The notes below the pieces were generated by a model. The model saw only the letters and a list, made by a program, of their open reading frames with translations, did no database searches and had not been told where the DNA came from. Made by a program: the position numbers and the translations under genes. Shown here piece by piece: positions 21,643 through 32,402 of a stretch of DNA of 64,000 bases; the first letter of the stretch is position 1; each line of letters opens with the position of its first letter. Source of the stretch: Coptis chinensis (Eukaryota > Streptophyta > Magnoliopsida > Ranunculales > Ranunculaceae); assembly GCA_015680905.1 (NCBI GenBank), contig CM027385.1, positions 82,171,501 to 82,235,500 on the forward strand, given 5' to 3'.

Positions 21643-22804
21643 TTTGGGGATTCAGAACTCTAAAACCAATATTGTTCAATCACCCCTTCCGATGATCACA
21701 ATTATTTATAGAAATTATTTTTAGGACTAAGTAAGCTTGATTTTAGAAAAACAAATTTCCTAAACCATCTAAACATTTTAAACTTATTTGGAAGTTCCTA
21801 AAAACATAGAAAGAAACTTACTTGGATTCCTATCGACCTCAAATGAGGTAAAAGCTTGTTTTTAAAAGAATTAGTTACTAAATCATCTGAGCTGGCATGA
21901 TTAGTTAGGTGTTGTCCTTGACTGTTGTCTGGCTTGACTGCATTGGATGACTTTCATCATATATTTCCTTAATATATCTTACACAAGTTTATCAGAATAA
22001 GTACCTTGGTTTAGCTACGCATAACATATTTGTCATTTATTTACCTATTCTCTTTGTAGGTTTGATTGGGAGAGCACCAAGACCAAAAGCTTAATTCTGT
22101 TACTGATACTGATACTCATATTCATATATGGCTCCAACATCATGTTTTCTTGGAGCATCAATAGTTTCAAAGGCTCAGAACAATCTATGAATCAATGATT
22201 AGAAAATGTATTCAAAACCCAGTGTATGTACAAGAAGTCGGGGATATGATTTTTAGTGTCGTGCTGGATTAATTCAGGTGATCATGCAAACATATCTATC
22301 TGAGTCCGTCAAGAGTTCCTATGATTTGTAATAATGGTATCTCTACCATGAAGACCATTAGATCATTTTGTTTTCCTATTTTGTTATACCATGAATTGCA
22401 GTTACTGGAGTTGCTGCTGTTATCAGTTATATGGTACTTTTAGTGGTCACATAATATGAGAAACCTTCGATCCAACCCCTATGCAATACTTGGGATTTCC
22501 TCTTCACTCTGGTTTTATTGCACTATATCCTTATATGTGCACTCATAATGTCCTTTGTTAGAGTGTGTCCACTCATACAATCTAAGATTCGAGTAGCATA
22601 TTTGAGAGCTGCCAGTTTGGATATTCCTCTAAGTCTCTCTTGCAGAAATAAAACTTGGCTTGGATTGATACTAGTGTAATCTAATAGTATTAAAAACAGT
22701 AATAAGAATGAAACAGAATTTATCACTGAGGATTGTGCTCGGCACAATTTCCTTAAGACAAAAACGCCGCCGGTGTGGTTGCTGCCAGCCTCAAGCGTAC
22801 GCCT
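21643..22804. other. Intergenic; promoter of the proline-rich gene
   Basis: The first ~200 bp match the upstream leader of the paralog at 10.4-10.6 kb, including GTGATTGAACAA and TTTTAGAGTT just before the ATG. Beyond that nothing is recognised. Confidence 0.4.
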
Positions 22805-23010
22805 CCCAGGATACAACAGTGTAGAGCTAGTCACCAGCCAACTCGCACAGAACTCTCAGTACTCCAGACATAGTTTTTCAAAAGAGTAGTCACCAGGATA
22901 CAACAGTGTAGAGCTAGTCACCAGCCAACTCGCACAGAACAGTGTAGAGCTAGTCACCAGCCAACTCGCACAGAACTCTCAGTACTCCAGACATAGTTTT
23001 TCAGAAGAGG
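22805..23010. repeat. Short tandem repeat with nested copies
   Basis: The core CAGTGTAGAGCTAGTCACCA continues with GCCAACTCGCACAGAAC and occurs three times (starting near 22818, 22904 and 22940). A longer unit ending CTCAGTACTCCAGACATAGT with a TTTTTCA(A/G)AAGAG tail occurs twice. The pattern suggests two rounds of unequal duplication. Confidence 0.9.
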
Positions 23011-24035
23011 AAAAGATTTTTTGGATATCGACGACTCTAGTGGCAAAGGCAGCCTTGTGTGTGCGCAAGTACATCCTTATATCTCTCTACACTATTCCTC
23101 CATAAGGACACAAACAATATAAACTTAAGAGTCTTAAGTTTAGTAACCAATGTGGGGCTAAAACCCCCCACATTAGAGTGTAGTAGATACATAAGGTCAT
23201 GGGTTCAAACCCATGAGGACACAAATCCATTAAAGTTTCCAACAACTAGTGCGTGACCAAATCTTGTGTTGTGGAAATTGAGACTCTGCGGCCTGGCTCG
23301 ACAAATTATTATTGACCCTTGGCTATTTGGGTGCGGTCTGCAGATATTTTGCTGAATTGATATGGATTCAGATGCAAGTGGCCAGATAATGTAACAATAG
23401 CAACGATCACATGATGCATCACTCTAACGTCTTGACCTACCAATCTACCATACAACCAGTACATGCCCATTTTTTGAGGATTATAACGTAGCTTTTGTTT
23501 TTATTTTTCTTAAGAAAAAATTTCAAGCTAGCGTCAAATGCTTACCCATTTCAAAGTGTATATATATTTGTCACACTGGTAATCTCTGACGTTGTTCCAA
23601 CTTCCAACTACAAGAACACTCTTTCACACTTGTCTCTTCCAAAGCGATTATATTCAGTGCTAAACTACTAATAATGTTTCAGGATATATTAGATAAGGAA
23701 TCGTAATATTGTGTGTTGGCCAAACATGTGTATCTAATAATTGTGATATGATATGATGTGTTTTGATTGACTAAAGTAGAATTCCTTTCCCACCTTACAT
23801 TTCCCATGTGGATAACATTTTTGTTAAAGAAAGAGTTCTGTATTCTCATGCCTTGCTTTCCTTCCTCTTCATCTTACAACAACCGTGAGACTCACATGTG
23901 AGTCAAAATGCCTGAAAGTCCATGGGAGAATCTTGCAGCAGAGGAAAGGTGAGGAAAGATTGTACCCCAGTTTTCCATTTACTGCTTCTAGTTACTGTTT
24001 CTTGTTAATTCATTCTACCTGAAACATGAGCTGAA
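23011..24035. other. Intergenic, promoter region of the PPR gene
   Basis: No gene. At 23138-23170 a hairpin (AATGTGGGG ... CCCCCCACATT) is visible. A phrase GGTTCAAACCC near 23203 resembles a tRNA B-box without the rest of a tRNA. Confidence 0.35.
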
Positions 24036-25703
24036 ATGGTAGGATTTAAACACTCTGAATATCTCTCACCAAGACCATTTAAACCTATGAGATGTCAACC
24101 AAAACCCAATGCGTTGTGCTTCTTTAAGTCAACAAAGGAAGCAAGAATCATAAAAAGAGGCCTTCATTTGGTTTCAAGCGTACATCCTGAAGAGTTAAAT
24201 TTCCCACCAAAAAGCACCATTTCAAATTCAACAAATACACCCCTATTCCTCAATTCGTCTATAAAATCTACAAGTAACAGTATTGAATATATCTCGTCGC
24301 CCAAGTCATCAAACTCCTACTTCCCACTACAATCCCAAAAATTACTTTCCCCTGTAACCTGGCAAGTCCTCACACAAATATTCAAAACTGCACCCTCACC
24401 TGACATAATCACATATACAATGTTCATCAAATTTCTTGGGAATTCGGGTTACGTTGCCGAAGCTTTTGAACTCTTTGCGTTCGCAAAAGAATACCATAAA
24501 CCTGACACTATTGCATTTACTGTCCTTATTCGAATCTTATGCGACTCCAAAATGTTTGATCAGGCACTCAGTCTTTTCCATGAAATGCCTTCTTACCACT
24601 GTAAACCAGATATTATTTGCTACAATACCTTAATTGACAAGCTTGGAGAATCAGGCGAAGAGCAAAAAGTGCGGCAACTTTTTTCTAAGATGGAAGTAGA
24701 AGGTACCCCTGCTGATGTTATAACATATAGTTCAGTATTGAAGTCACTTTGCGTCGCTAACAAGATGGATGAAGCACTTTCAGTTCTAAGAATTTTGGAA
24801 ATAAGTAGAACGCTTCAGCCTAATACATACACATATAATACAATTGTTAAAGCATATTTGGATCGCAAACTTGTCAAAGAGGCCCTTGCAATTTTTTGTA
24901 GGATGGAGATCAGAGGATGCAAACCAGATTTGTGTAGTTTTAACTTGATTATTAAATACTATAGTGATTTGGGTCGAGGTGTGGATGCCTATATGTTCTT
25001 GAAATTGATGGAGAGAAGGGGCATTGAAGCTAGTGAAAGCAGTTTCAGAATTTGTTTGTATGGTCTAATGAAGCAGTGTATGATTGATGAAGTCCTTGAG
25101 GTCATTCAGGAGATAAAATGCCGTTCTCATGTTACCCTTTGCACTTGTTCTTCGAATAACTTGATTCTGTGGTTGGGGAAAATGAATAAAGTGGCTGAAG
25201 CTTATTCTGTGTTTCTAGGAATGAGAAACCCAGATGAAATCACCATGAACATTGTTATTAAGCTGCTTTATAAGCATGGAAGAGGTGAGAAGGCTTGGGA
25301 AGTTTTTAGCTCAATGAATGGGAGGAATATTAAACCCTCAGTTGTCACTTACAACATATTGATACATGGGCTAAGTCTAGAGGGGAGTGTTTCAAAAGCA
25401 TTCGAGTTGGCAGGCCAGATGGAAGATGATATATGTGAATCCCCTGACGTGGTAACATACAATTGTCTTCTTAGCAGCTTGTGTAACAGACAGCAAGTTG
25501 AAGATGCATGTAGGCTTGTCTTAGAAATGTTAACGAGAGGGTGCAAACCTGATTTGATTAGTATTAATACGTTGATTAATGGTATGATCAACGCTGGTCG
25601 AATGGACAATGCTTTACGGTTGTATGAACATATGAGGGAAGACATTGCTGCACATTCAGTTCCCCTGGGGAAATTAATTGAAGAAATGTTGATGGACAAA
25701 TAA
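24036..25703 (+). CDS. P-class pentatricopeptide repeat protein, organelle-targeted
   Basis: A single-exon ORF of 555 residues. The first ~120 residues are rich in Ser, Lys, Arg and Pro with few acidic residues, fitting an organelle targeting sequence. From about residue 123 to 540 there are roughly 12 tandem 35-residue PPR motifs with the usual signatures, e.g. DIITYTMFIKFLGNSGYVAE, KPDTIAFTVLIRILCDSKMF, KPDIICYNTLIDKLGESGEE, KPSVVTYNILIHGLSLEGSV and KPDLISINTLINGMINAGRM. No E, DYW or SMR domain follows the last repeat, so it is P-class. Such proteins bind specific organelle RNAs and act in stability, splicing or translation; the target cannot be read from the sequence alone. No disruption is seen. 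It is directly followed (128 bp) by a TYDC fragment in the same orientation. Confidence 0.93.
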   Translation: MVGFKHSEYLSPRPFKPMRCQPKPNALCFFKSTKEARIIKRGLHLVSSVHPEELNFPPKSTISNSTNTPLFLNSSIKSTSNSIEYISSPKSSNSYFPLQSQKLLSPVTWQVLTQIFKTAPSPDIITYTMFIKFLGNSGYVAEAFELFAFAKEYHKPDTIAFTVLIRILCDSKMFDQALSLFHEMPSYHCKPDIICYNTLIDKLGESGEEQKVRQLFSKMEVEGTPADVITYSSVLKSLCVANKMDEALSVLRILEISRTLQPNTYTYNTIVKAYLDRKLVKEALAIFCRMEIRGCKPDLCSFNLIIKYYSDLGRGVDAYMFLKLMERRGIEASESSFRICLYGLMKQCMIDEVLEVIQEIKCRSHVTLCTCSSNNLILWLGKMNKVAEAYSVFLGMRNPDEITMNIVIKLLYKHGRGEKAWEVFSSMNGRNIKPSVVTYNILIHGLSLEGSVSKAFELAGQMEDDICESPDVVTYNCLLSSLCNRQQVEDACRLVLEMLTRGCKPDLISINTLINGMINAGRMDNALRLYEHMREDIAAHSVPLGKLIEEMLMDK

Positions 25704-25830
25704 TTACTTGAACTACTGTAATAGTTGATATAAAGTTTTTTACACTCACAGGGAATGGAGTCCATATCATAAAGTATTATATAATTATGAGCTATTGGGG
25801 GATTCAATACAACTATTATTATGAAATAAT

Positions 25831-25995
25831 GCAAATCAGTTGAATAAAAATTTATTAGAATCTGCGAATGCAGTATACCTGACTCATGGAGTTCTTGGGT
25901 GTGTTTACATGATTAGATCTGTTGTAGGTGCAACATTAACTGAGGAGAGACGAATATGGCATGGAAGCTGCTTCAAGAACAGGCAGATGCTTTAG
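25831..25995 (+). pseudogene. TYDC 3'-end fragment (convergent relic 1)
   Basis: In frame it reads NQLNKNLLESANA, LTHGVLGCVYMIRSVVGATL and TEER, matching the last ~55 residues of the neighbouring decarboxylases ([37 protein letters not shown]). A frameshift follows, then the CAAGAACAGGCAGATGCTTTA equivalent of QEHADAL. It lies on the plus strand, convergent with the intact minus-strand gene 370 bp away. No upstream part of the gene remains. Confidence 0.88.
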
Positions 25996-26363
25996 TAGTT
26001 AGTACCATAAAAAAAAGGTTTGTCATTCAATTTGAGCTCGGTTATCGAGTAGATTCAAACGTAATATTATGAAATAATTGGATTTTATGTTTTAGAGTGT
26101 CTTACAATCATTCATTTCTCCAATAAGTAAGTTTAAATTAAAGTTCTCGCAATTTGTGTAACTCTGCAGTCTGCACTACTAAAATTCTAATTAATCGAGA
26201 AGACCAAACTGATAAATTGGCTCCTTTAATAAATTGAACATTAGTAAATTCAAATATAGTGGATACTAAACTAATTTATTCAAAAGCAAAAAACCTTGTT
26301 ATTCTAAAATGGCATAGATAATTTTCCACTCAATCACCATGAAAAACGAGTTTTTCTATAGTC
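25996..26363. other. Intergenic, 3' flank of TYDC copy 1
   Basis: AT-rich. The part next to the stop codon (AGATAATTTTCCACTCAATC) matches the 3' flank of TYDC copy 2, so the duplicated segment reaches about 26290. Confidence 0.5.
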
Positions 26364-27887
26364 CTAAAGGCCTAAAGCATCTGCATGTTCTTGGACCACC
26401 TTCCATGCAATCTTAACATGTCTCTCTTCAGTTAAAGTTGCACCAACAGCAAATCTTATCATGTATACGCCTCCAATAACTCCATGAGTCATGTAAATCC
26501 TCCCCGATGCATTGACTGATTCTAATAACTTCTGGTTTAATTCATTTGCGTGCACAGCACTTTTCACACCATCCCCCTGCATCTCAACCATTGATGTTGG
26601 TGGAAGCATTCGAAAACAGACCATAGCGAAAGTCCTTGGGACAACAATCTCAAATCTCTTGTCCATTGCTACAAGTCCCTCAAAGTGTTTAGCCATCCTA
26701 ACATGGTTCCTTAGGAAATTTCTAAGGTTAGCCACACCATAGCTACGTAGTACTAACCATAGTTTCAGGGCACGAAATCGACGACTAAGTGCTATTTGCC
26801 AATCTTTATAGTCAACAACTTGCTTTGATTCAGTTGCTTTGTTCTTTAGATACTCTGGATTAGTTGAAAGAGCCTTAACAAGTGAACTTGGATCTTTAAC
26901 CCAAAGACAGCAGCAATCCAAAGTAGTGAAGAACCATTTATGCGCATTGAGGCTGAAAGAGTCGGCATTTTCAACTCCATCAATGAAGTGCCTGAACTCT
27001 GGACATATACACGCACTTCCAGCATAAGCAGCATCAACATGCACCCATATATTGTAATCCTTTGCTATGTCGCAAAGTGGCCCAACTGGATCCACTGCAG
27101 TAGATGATGTTGTCCCCACTGTGGCACACAAGAATAATGGCACCAGCCCAGCTTGTATATCAAAAATAATTGCTGATCGGAGGGATTCGACTGGGAGAGC
27201 AAATGCATTGGACTTTGAAGTTGGAATAGCATGAAAGTTCTTAGGATGAATTCCAGCAATCTGCGCGGCTTTCTGCATTGCACAATGTGTTTGATCAGAC
27301 CCGTAAACAACAAGTTTGTGGATATTTTCTCTACCAATCTTGTTCAACATTCGATCTCTCGCTGCTATTAGTGTACACAAGATGGCCTCACAAGTAGTCC
27401 CTTGTAAAACGCCACCACCATTTCCTGAAAACAAGAATGATTCAGGAAGCTTAAGCATTTTGCCTAGCCAGTCCATCACTATACTCTCTAATTCTGTAGC
27501 AGCTGGTGACGACATCCAATTGAAGCCAACAACATTAAAGCCAGTGCTAAGCATGTCGCCAAGGAACCCAGCAATACTACCGCTTGAAGGGAAGTATGCA
27601 AAATAGTTGGGACTTTGCCAATGTGTTATACCAGGCATGATATCATTTTGGACATCTTTGAGAATTAGTTCTATGGGTTCAGGGTTATAAGGAGCTGATT
27701 CGGGTAAGCGTTTTTTGAGATATCCAGGTTCGACTTGGCTCCGAACAGGAAGTTTTTCGATGTTTTGATAGTAATCAGCTATGAAGTCGATTACCAAATG
27801 GCCTTGCCTCCTGAATTCATCTGCGTCCAAAGGGTTGGCTGAACATGCAAAGTTGTTTTCAAGAACATCAGTAGGAAGGCTGCCCAT
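26364..27887 (-). CDS. TYDC: Aromatic L-amino acid decarboxylase, tyrosine/DOPA type (copy 1)
   Basis: 507 residues, intronless, as is usual for plant TYDC genes. This group II PLP enzyme decarboxylates L-tyrosine and L-DOPA to tyramine and dopamine in the cytosol, feeding benzylisoquinoline alkaloids and tyramine amides. Visible features: N-terminal [35 protein letters not shown]; substrate-pocket block [31 protein letters not shown] with cofactor-binding Asp285; and SLNAHKWF with the PLP lysine at 317. His201 ([10 protein letters not shown]) and the flexible-loop Tyr346 (NPEYLKNK) are both present. In this family a Tyr at the loop position goes with decarboxylation and a Phe with aldehyde synthase activity. 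Ser368 (ALSRRF) is at a site where plant tyrosine-type enzymes carry Ser and tryptophan-type carry Gly, as I recall. It is slightly shorter than most described poppy TYDCs but has no break. It differs from copy 2 at about 28 of 507 residues (counted by eye). Confidence 0.96.
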   Translation of the reverse strand: MGSLPTDVLENNFACSANPLDADEFRRQGHLVIDFIADYYQNIEKLPVRSQVEPGYLKKRLPESAPYNPEPIELILKDVQNDIMPGITHWQSPNYFAYFPSSGSIAGFLGDMLSTGFNVVGFNWMSSPAATELESIVMDWLGKMLKLPESFLFSGNGGGVLQGTTCEAILCTLIAARDRMLNKIGRENIHKLVVYGSDQTHCAMQKAAQIAGIHPKNFHAIPTSKSNAFALPVESLRSAIIFDIQAGLVPLFLCATVGTTSSTAVDPVGPLCDIAKDYNIWVHVDAAYAGSACICPEFRHFIDGVENADSFSLNAHKWFFTTLDCCCLWVKDPSSLVKALSTNPEYLKNKATESKQVVDYKDWQIALSRRFRALKLWLVLRSYGVANLRNFLRNHVRMAKHFEGLVAMDKRFEIVVPRTFAMVCFRMLPPTSMVEMQGDGVKSAVHANELNQKLLESVNASGRIYMTHGVIGGVYMIRFAVGATLTEERHVKIAWKVVQEHADALGL

Positions 27888-27981
27888 TTGAGTGATGGAA
27901 AGATAAAAGAACGAGGTTTTTTTAGTCTATTTAAGCATATCAATGAGACTATTCGATAGTGGAATGGTGATGGAATGCATA

Positions 27982-27991
27982 GTTTATATAG
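27982..27991 (-). promoter_or_regulatory. TATA box of TYDC copy 1
   Basis: On the minus strand CTATATAAAC lies about 95 bp upstream of the ATG, the same distance as in copy 2. The flanking TAAGTGGCCATGGCATGACC is also conserved between the two promoters. It is a good TATA position but not experimentally placed. Confidence 0.65.
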
Positions 27992-28823
27992 ATAGGCTGC
28001 TGCCTAAGTGGCCATGGCATGACCGATATTTAATTTCAAGCTACTATATTATAGTTAGTTGTTTGGAGGTAATTTATGGGATACAGTAAGTATAGATGTT
28101 TGGTAGTTGACTGATGAAATAGTGGGAAACGACTAACGAGAACGAGTCTGCAAATGTTGTACGGCACGCCTTAGAGGTGGTACTTTTGTTTCATATAAGA
28201 CTGATATATCGACGCCTGGTCTATTTTACCTCTAGATGGCTAGCTGTTGAGATGTAGGTGTGAATTGAAGAAATAAGCACCGGCCAGTCTACACAAATGG
28301 CTCTAGGGATTGGAGGAGGACATAGTAATATAGTATACTCGTGAAAAAAATGGGAAGGTGCATTACAACACCGTACTAATTAATTGATGTAGGATAGTGA
28401 ACTCGACAGTGCATTATGCCAAACCATCAGTGCGTACCCTCACAGACAGCTTAGTAGAATTACTCTTCCAATAGACAGTGTTAACTCTTACACGTTTTTT
28501 TTTTTTTTTTCAATTCGATAATATCTTACATGCATGTTTTTTATGCGAGTGTACCGTCTCAGTTTGAAAACAATGTACAGTAACATACATACTAGCAGGT
28601 TCACATCACTGTGACACTGGCGAAATTTTGTTGAAAACTGACCAATTAGCCATCTGGTGTATGAGAAGGCCACGAAGAAATAAACTTCACCATTAACACT
28701 TTAAATGGACAAGAAACGATGATCACATGCATGTTTAAGTTTAATTGTGGTGGATGGTCACTTTAAATGGACAATATAATTTTTAACGTACATAAATGTG
28801 TACATAAACGGTCACATATACAC
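27992..28823. other. Upstream region of TYDC copy 1
   Basis: From 27888 to about 28450 this region is homologous to 50018-50680 upstream of copy 2 (shared ATTTCAAGCTA, GGGAAGGTGCATTA, AAACCATCAGTGCGT). Both genes therefore probably share regulatory sequence. Beyond 28450 the homology ends and AT-rich DNA runs up to the retrotransposon insertion. Confidence 0.6.
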
Positions 28824-29350
28824 TGTAAAGGCGTGATGTGATACTCCCTTACAAACAGTCTCTGGGGGACTGATATGGATGGATGGGTGAGACCGAGTTC
28901 GGCTTTTCGAGCGAACTGCCTACGTATCTTTCTCTGGGGACTGGGCTCAGAGTAGAATCAGGTCTGGCGTAGTTCATAGGAGTGGTATTTATAGAGATTC
29001 GGAGTGTATCCTCACCCTCCACGTGTAGAGGATGTCACCAACGTGGGGTGTGGATCATGGGAGCACGTGAGAAATATCTACATAGGTCTGCTGTGATGAT
29101 GAGGAGGATGACCGACGAGCAAGTAGCTTGGCGTGATCGATGGTTGTCGGTCGAGGATTAGTGCAAGTACTCCTTCAGTCATGATTGCTTATGGATAGGG
29201 AGTCTGTGTCACTGCCTGGTGTAGTTCGCGTGATGTTGCGATCTGTCTTGTGGCGCGATGTTGGCTCGTGGATGCGACCTGATATCATAGGTCGGTGCAT
29301 TAGTTCCACCATGCTAAAGCGTCTTTGGATAGAGAATATCACTCCCTACC
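28824..29350 (-). repeat. 3' LTR of the Gypsy element (left)
   Basis: 527 bp, aligned along its length with 39159-39674, including ATGGATGGATGGGTGAGACC, CGTAGTTCATAGGAGTGGTA and CCACCATGCTAA. Its inner border is followed by GACCCCTCTC, which on the minus strand is the purine-rich GAGAGGGGTC expected for the polypurine tract. The last base of the terminal motif is changed (TACC instead of TACA). Confidence 0.92.
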
Positions 29351-29848
29351 GACCCCTCTCGATGGGTTGTGGTAACGACCGTTTGAGAGAACGATAACAC
29401 GCCAGCGTACTATGTGATATTTGGGAAGCGCCACGATCGCTGTAGAAAACACCGTGTTAACCGCGCGTAGTTAGTATGATCGTGTGGCGTGTGCGGTGCG
29501 TGACGATCCGAAAGCGATTCTGAGAGAAGAAAACGTGGCGCCCCGTTTTTTCGGGATGCGAAAAGACAAGACAGTTACTTGGAAGTCGTGGATGGCTAGG
29601 GCTAGGGTGTAATCATAATGCCTTGGAAACTGGAGGGGCGGTTGTTCAAAAATCCTACTTGCGTGACCGAGACTTCATTTTGCTGCTTCGTTTGGTAGAG
29701 AGAACTTCATTAGCGCATCAATCTTCAGGTTAGTGCTCTGCCATTTTTGAACCCGTTTCCCTTGTTTGGTGCTAAGCTTCTGTGCTAGAATTGTTAGGGT
29801 ACTCTGTTAGATACTAGTAGCTAGATTTGATAAGTTTAGAGGAGAAAG

Positions 29849-31304
29849 ATGTCGGATTCCGATGACACTCGTTCGAACGAGATCCGTGAAGTTTCCCTTG
29901 GTTGGGAGGATGAGGAGGAGACAGATGAATCAGTTGGTATGCGGGGTGAGGGTGATGGGGATGAGGCTGTGAGTGAGGAAGGCGATGCTCGATCTGCTTC
30001 TGTGGTTGCTGACGTTGGCACTTCAGGACGCGGTGAGAGGTCGTCTTCGAGCGAGCTGCCAACTAGGGCTGTGGATAAACACGCTTTGAGGGCGTTTCCA
30101 TATCTGAGGAAAAGATATGGTATAACTGTAGACGGTCGGAGATCCACGAGCCCGATCGAGGCGGAACGGTTTTTAGGGGATAGGTACGTCCCAATCACCG
30201 CCACCACTCGGGTGATCGTCTGAGGCGGTTGAGGGCTATATGACGATACCATTTTTGAAGTTGGTTTGTCAATTTTGAACCATCGTGGCAAAGCGCTGTC
30301 GCGATTCGTTGGTAACACGTGGCGGTTGTTGAAGGTGTTCGACCATTTGAACGCCATTGAATACCGGATCGAAGTCGCCGATATTATTGAGCACTTCACC
30401 TTGAAGCGATCTAGGGCATATAACTTTAGCTTGCAAACCCGAAGCTACTCATCACCCGCTCGATGGAGTGAGTAACGAGTCTTGGGATAAAAGACCGTTC
30501 TGTTAGTGGGTAACTCTACCGCGAAAGTGGGTTCGGTGTTGACAAGAAAAACGCGTGTGATTTCAATCGGTGGGTACCAGTACGTTTTCTTAGGTTTTAT
30601 GCTGATAACGATTGATCCTGTATTGATCTAATATTTGTTATGTTGTCTTTTGTACAGATAACCGTCCTGCACAGGAGACGAACCGAGCAGTGATCGAGAG
30701 CTTCGCTAGGTTGACTCGGGACGAGAAAATTGCGAAGTTGCCAGAGGTAGCCGAATTCTTTAAGGAGCGTGGAGGGCCTGTCGTTCGGAAGAGAAGGGAA
30801 GCTCAGAAAAGTAGGGCTCGTGGTAAGGGAGCGTCCAAAGTACGTGTTATGGAGAAGCGTGGGAGTGATCTGGTGACCAGAGAGGATAGAAACCGGGGCC
30901 GTACTGGGGTGAAGCGACCCTGGGTCTTTGGGGCCTCGGTCCGGTCGGGATGGGTCGGGAGGATGCTCCGTTCGACGTGGAGGACGCTCCCTCCGACGTT
31001 CCGGAGTACCGACCTGCTAAGACTGCGAGGGTGGCCCAGACCGCACAGGGTGGTGAGGTGCGAATGGGTGGGAGGGCAGCTCGCAACCCGAGGTCGAGGC
31101 CGATGCCCGACTTCAGCGTTTACGGTTGAGGACGGCCGGAGGTTGTCCCGGAGGTCGCTCGACCCGTGTTGTTGGAGATGCCTCGTGCAAGATGAAGGGA
31201 AGGTTGGCTTAAGAGACGCCGGTAAGGGGCCGCCCAAGATCGAAAGGACGAAATGGAGCGCAACCCGATGTACATTGACGAGACAAGCGGGAAGCGCTAT
31301 GTGA
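29849..31304 (+). pseudogene. Antisense ORF region of the Tat-like element
   Basis: Plus-strand, thus opposite to gag-pol. Consecutive frames read an acidic start (MSDSDDTRSNEIREVSLGWE, 29849-30223), then HALRAFPYLRKRYGITV, a second block FVGNTWRLLKVFDHLNAIEY (30266-30475), and from about 30660 NRPAQETNRAVIESFARLTR and KIAKLPEVAEFFKERG followed by basic low-complexity sequence. A GT...AG stretch ending TTTTGTACAG at about 30659 could be an intron. Some Tat-lineage elements (such as Grande) carry an ORF of unknown role in this place and orientation. The frames are broken. I infer the equivalence from position and orientation, not from a sequence match. Confidence 0.6.
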
Positions 31305-32402
31305 AAGAGGGTCGGATCGCAGCTACAAGTCCGCACCCATAGCCGCTTGCTTGCCGGAGGGATGACGCTTGATGGTGATAGGAAGGACCTTGATGCCAAG
31401 GAGCCGGAGTCGAAGTTAGGATGTCCGCGAAGCTGCCCGGGTGGTGACAAGAAAAGCCGGAGACTATGTCGGCTAAATGTCGTCTTCGCCGCGATGAAAA
31501 TGCGAAACTTGTTTAGCGTCTATGGCGGATCTGCGCTAGTGGAGATCGCGGAGAAGTCACCGAGTAAAGCAATGCCGAGGGGTTGCCCGTAAAGGCTCGG
31601 AGACGCCAGATACCACCGCCAGTAGTGAGTACGCCAGCTAGGCGAAATACCGGGCGGCTAAAGAGAAGGCGGACGGGCTCGGTGAGGTCGGTATGCGTGT
31701 TGCTCAAGAGCTGCGAGGCCTGTTCCCTCAACCAAAGACTGCACGAGGATAAACATGTGGTCATTTGCGCGGATGGTGAGTTTGTCTGCTGGTGAAAGTA
31801 TGTTCTTCTTTTGGTTTGATATTAACTTGTGTTTTCTTTGCCCCTACGAAGGTTAAACACTAGAGCTGCGTTTTCGGGTTTGCCCGAAGCGGTTAAACTT
31901 TTGAATTTGAGAACCGGCTTCCCCGGGCGTGGCGCTTCGTTAACTTTGTTTTTGTAATCGGTAGCCGACACGGATTTTTCGGGTAGACCCAAAGACGCGT
32001 CGGTGATCTAGAGCTGATCTCCCTGGATCCGAAATGTGTGCTCCTTTTGGTGAGACCTTGATTAATGCTGTATATGTTTTGGTCTGATTTGTTCATGGCT
32101 TTGATCCCGTCTATGGATTTTGCTTCTGAAATGTATTCTCGTTACATGTTAAGCTGCTATGATAGTGCATGGGAACACGATATGTAAGTGTTTGATCTTT
32201 TAGGACGAAAGGGGTCCGTGCCCCTGTGACTTCGTGGGTTATGGTGCTCACTGGGAGCGTTCTTCGTTGGTGAACCCTAGGAAAATCGGTCCTCGTCTAG
32301 TGAGGATGAAAGCGGCTATGAGCCTGTAAGCTCTCTAGGACGTCCTGCTCGGATGAGAGTTTGTTTTAGTCTCTGAGGACGTAATGCTCCTGAGAGCGTT
32401 CT
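31305..32402. other. Non-coding interior of the Gypsy element before the repeat array
   Basis: GC-richer than the flanks, with short broken frames. From about 32210 sequences like GAGAGCGTTCTCGCTTAG and GCCTGTAAGCTC herald the tandem array. No gene is recognised. Confidence 0.5.

Noticed and set aside
23190-23225. GGTTCAAACCC resembling a T-arm of a tRNA
   Set aside because: The flanks do not pair as an acceptor stem and the remaining arms are absent.
26839-27606. Plus-strand open frames inside TYDC copy 1 (and the same inside copy 2)
   Set aside because: They are antisense shadows of a conserved coding region and appear in both copies only because the genes are near-identical.
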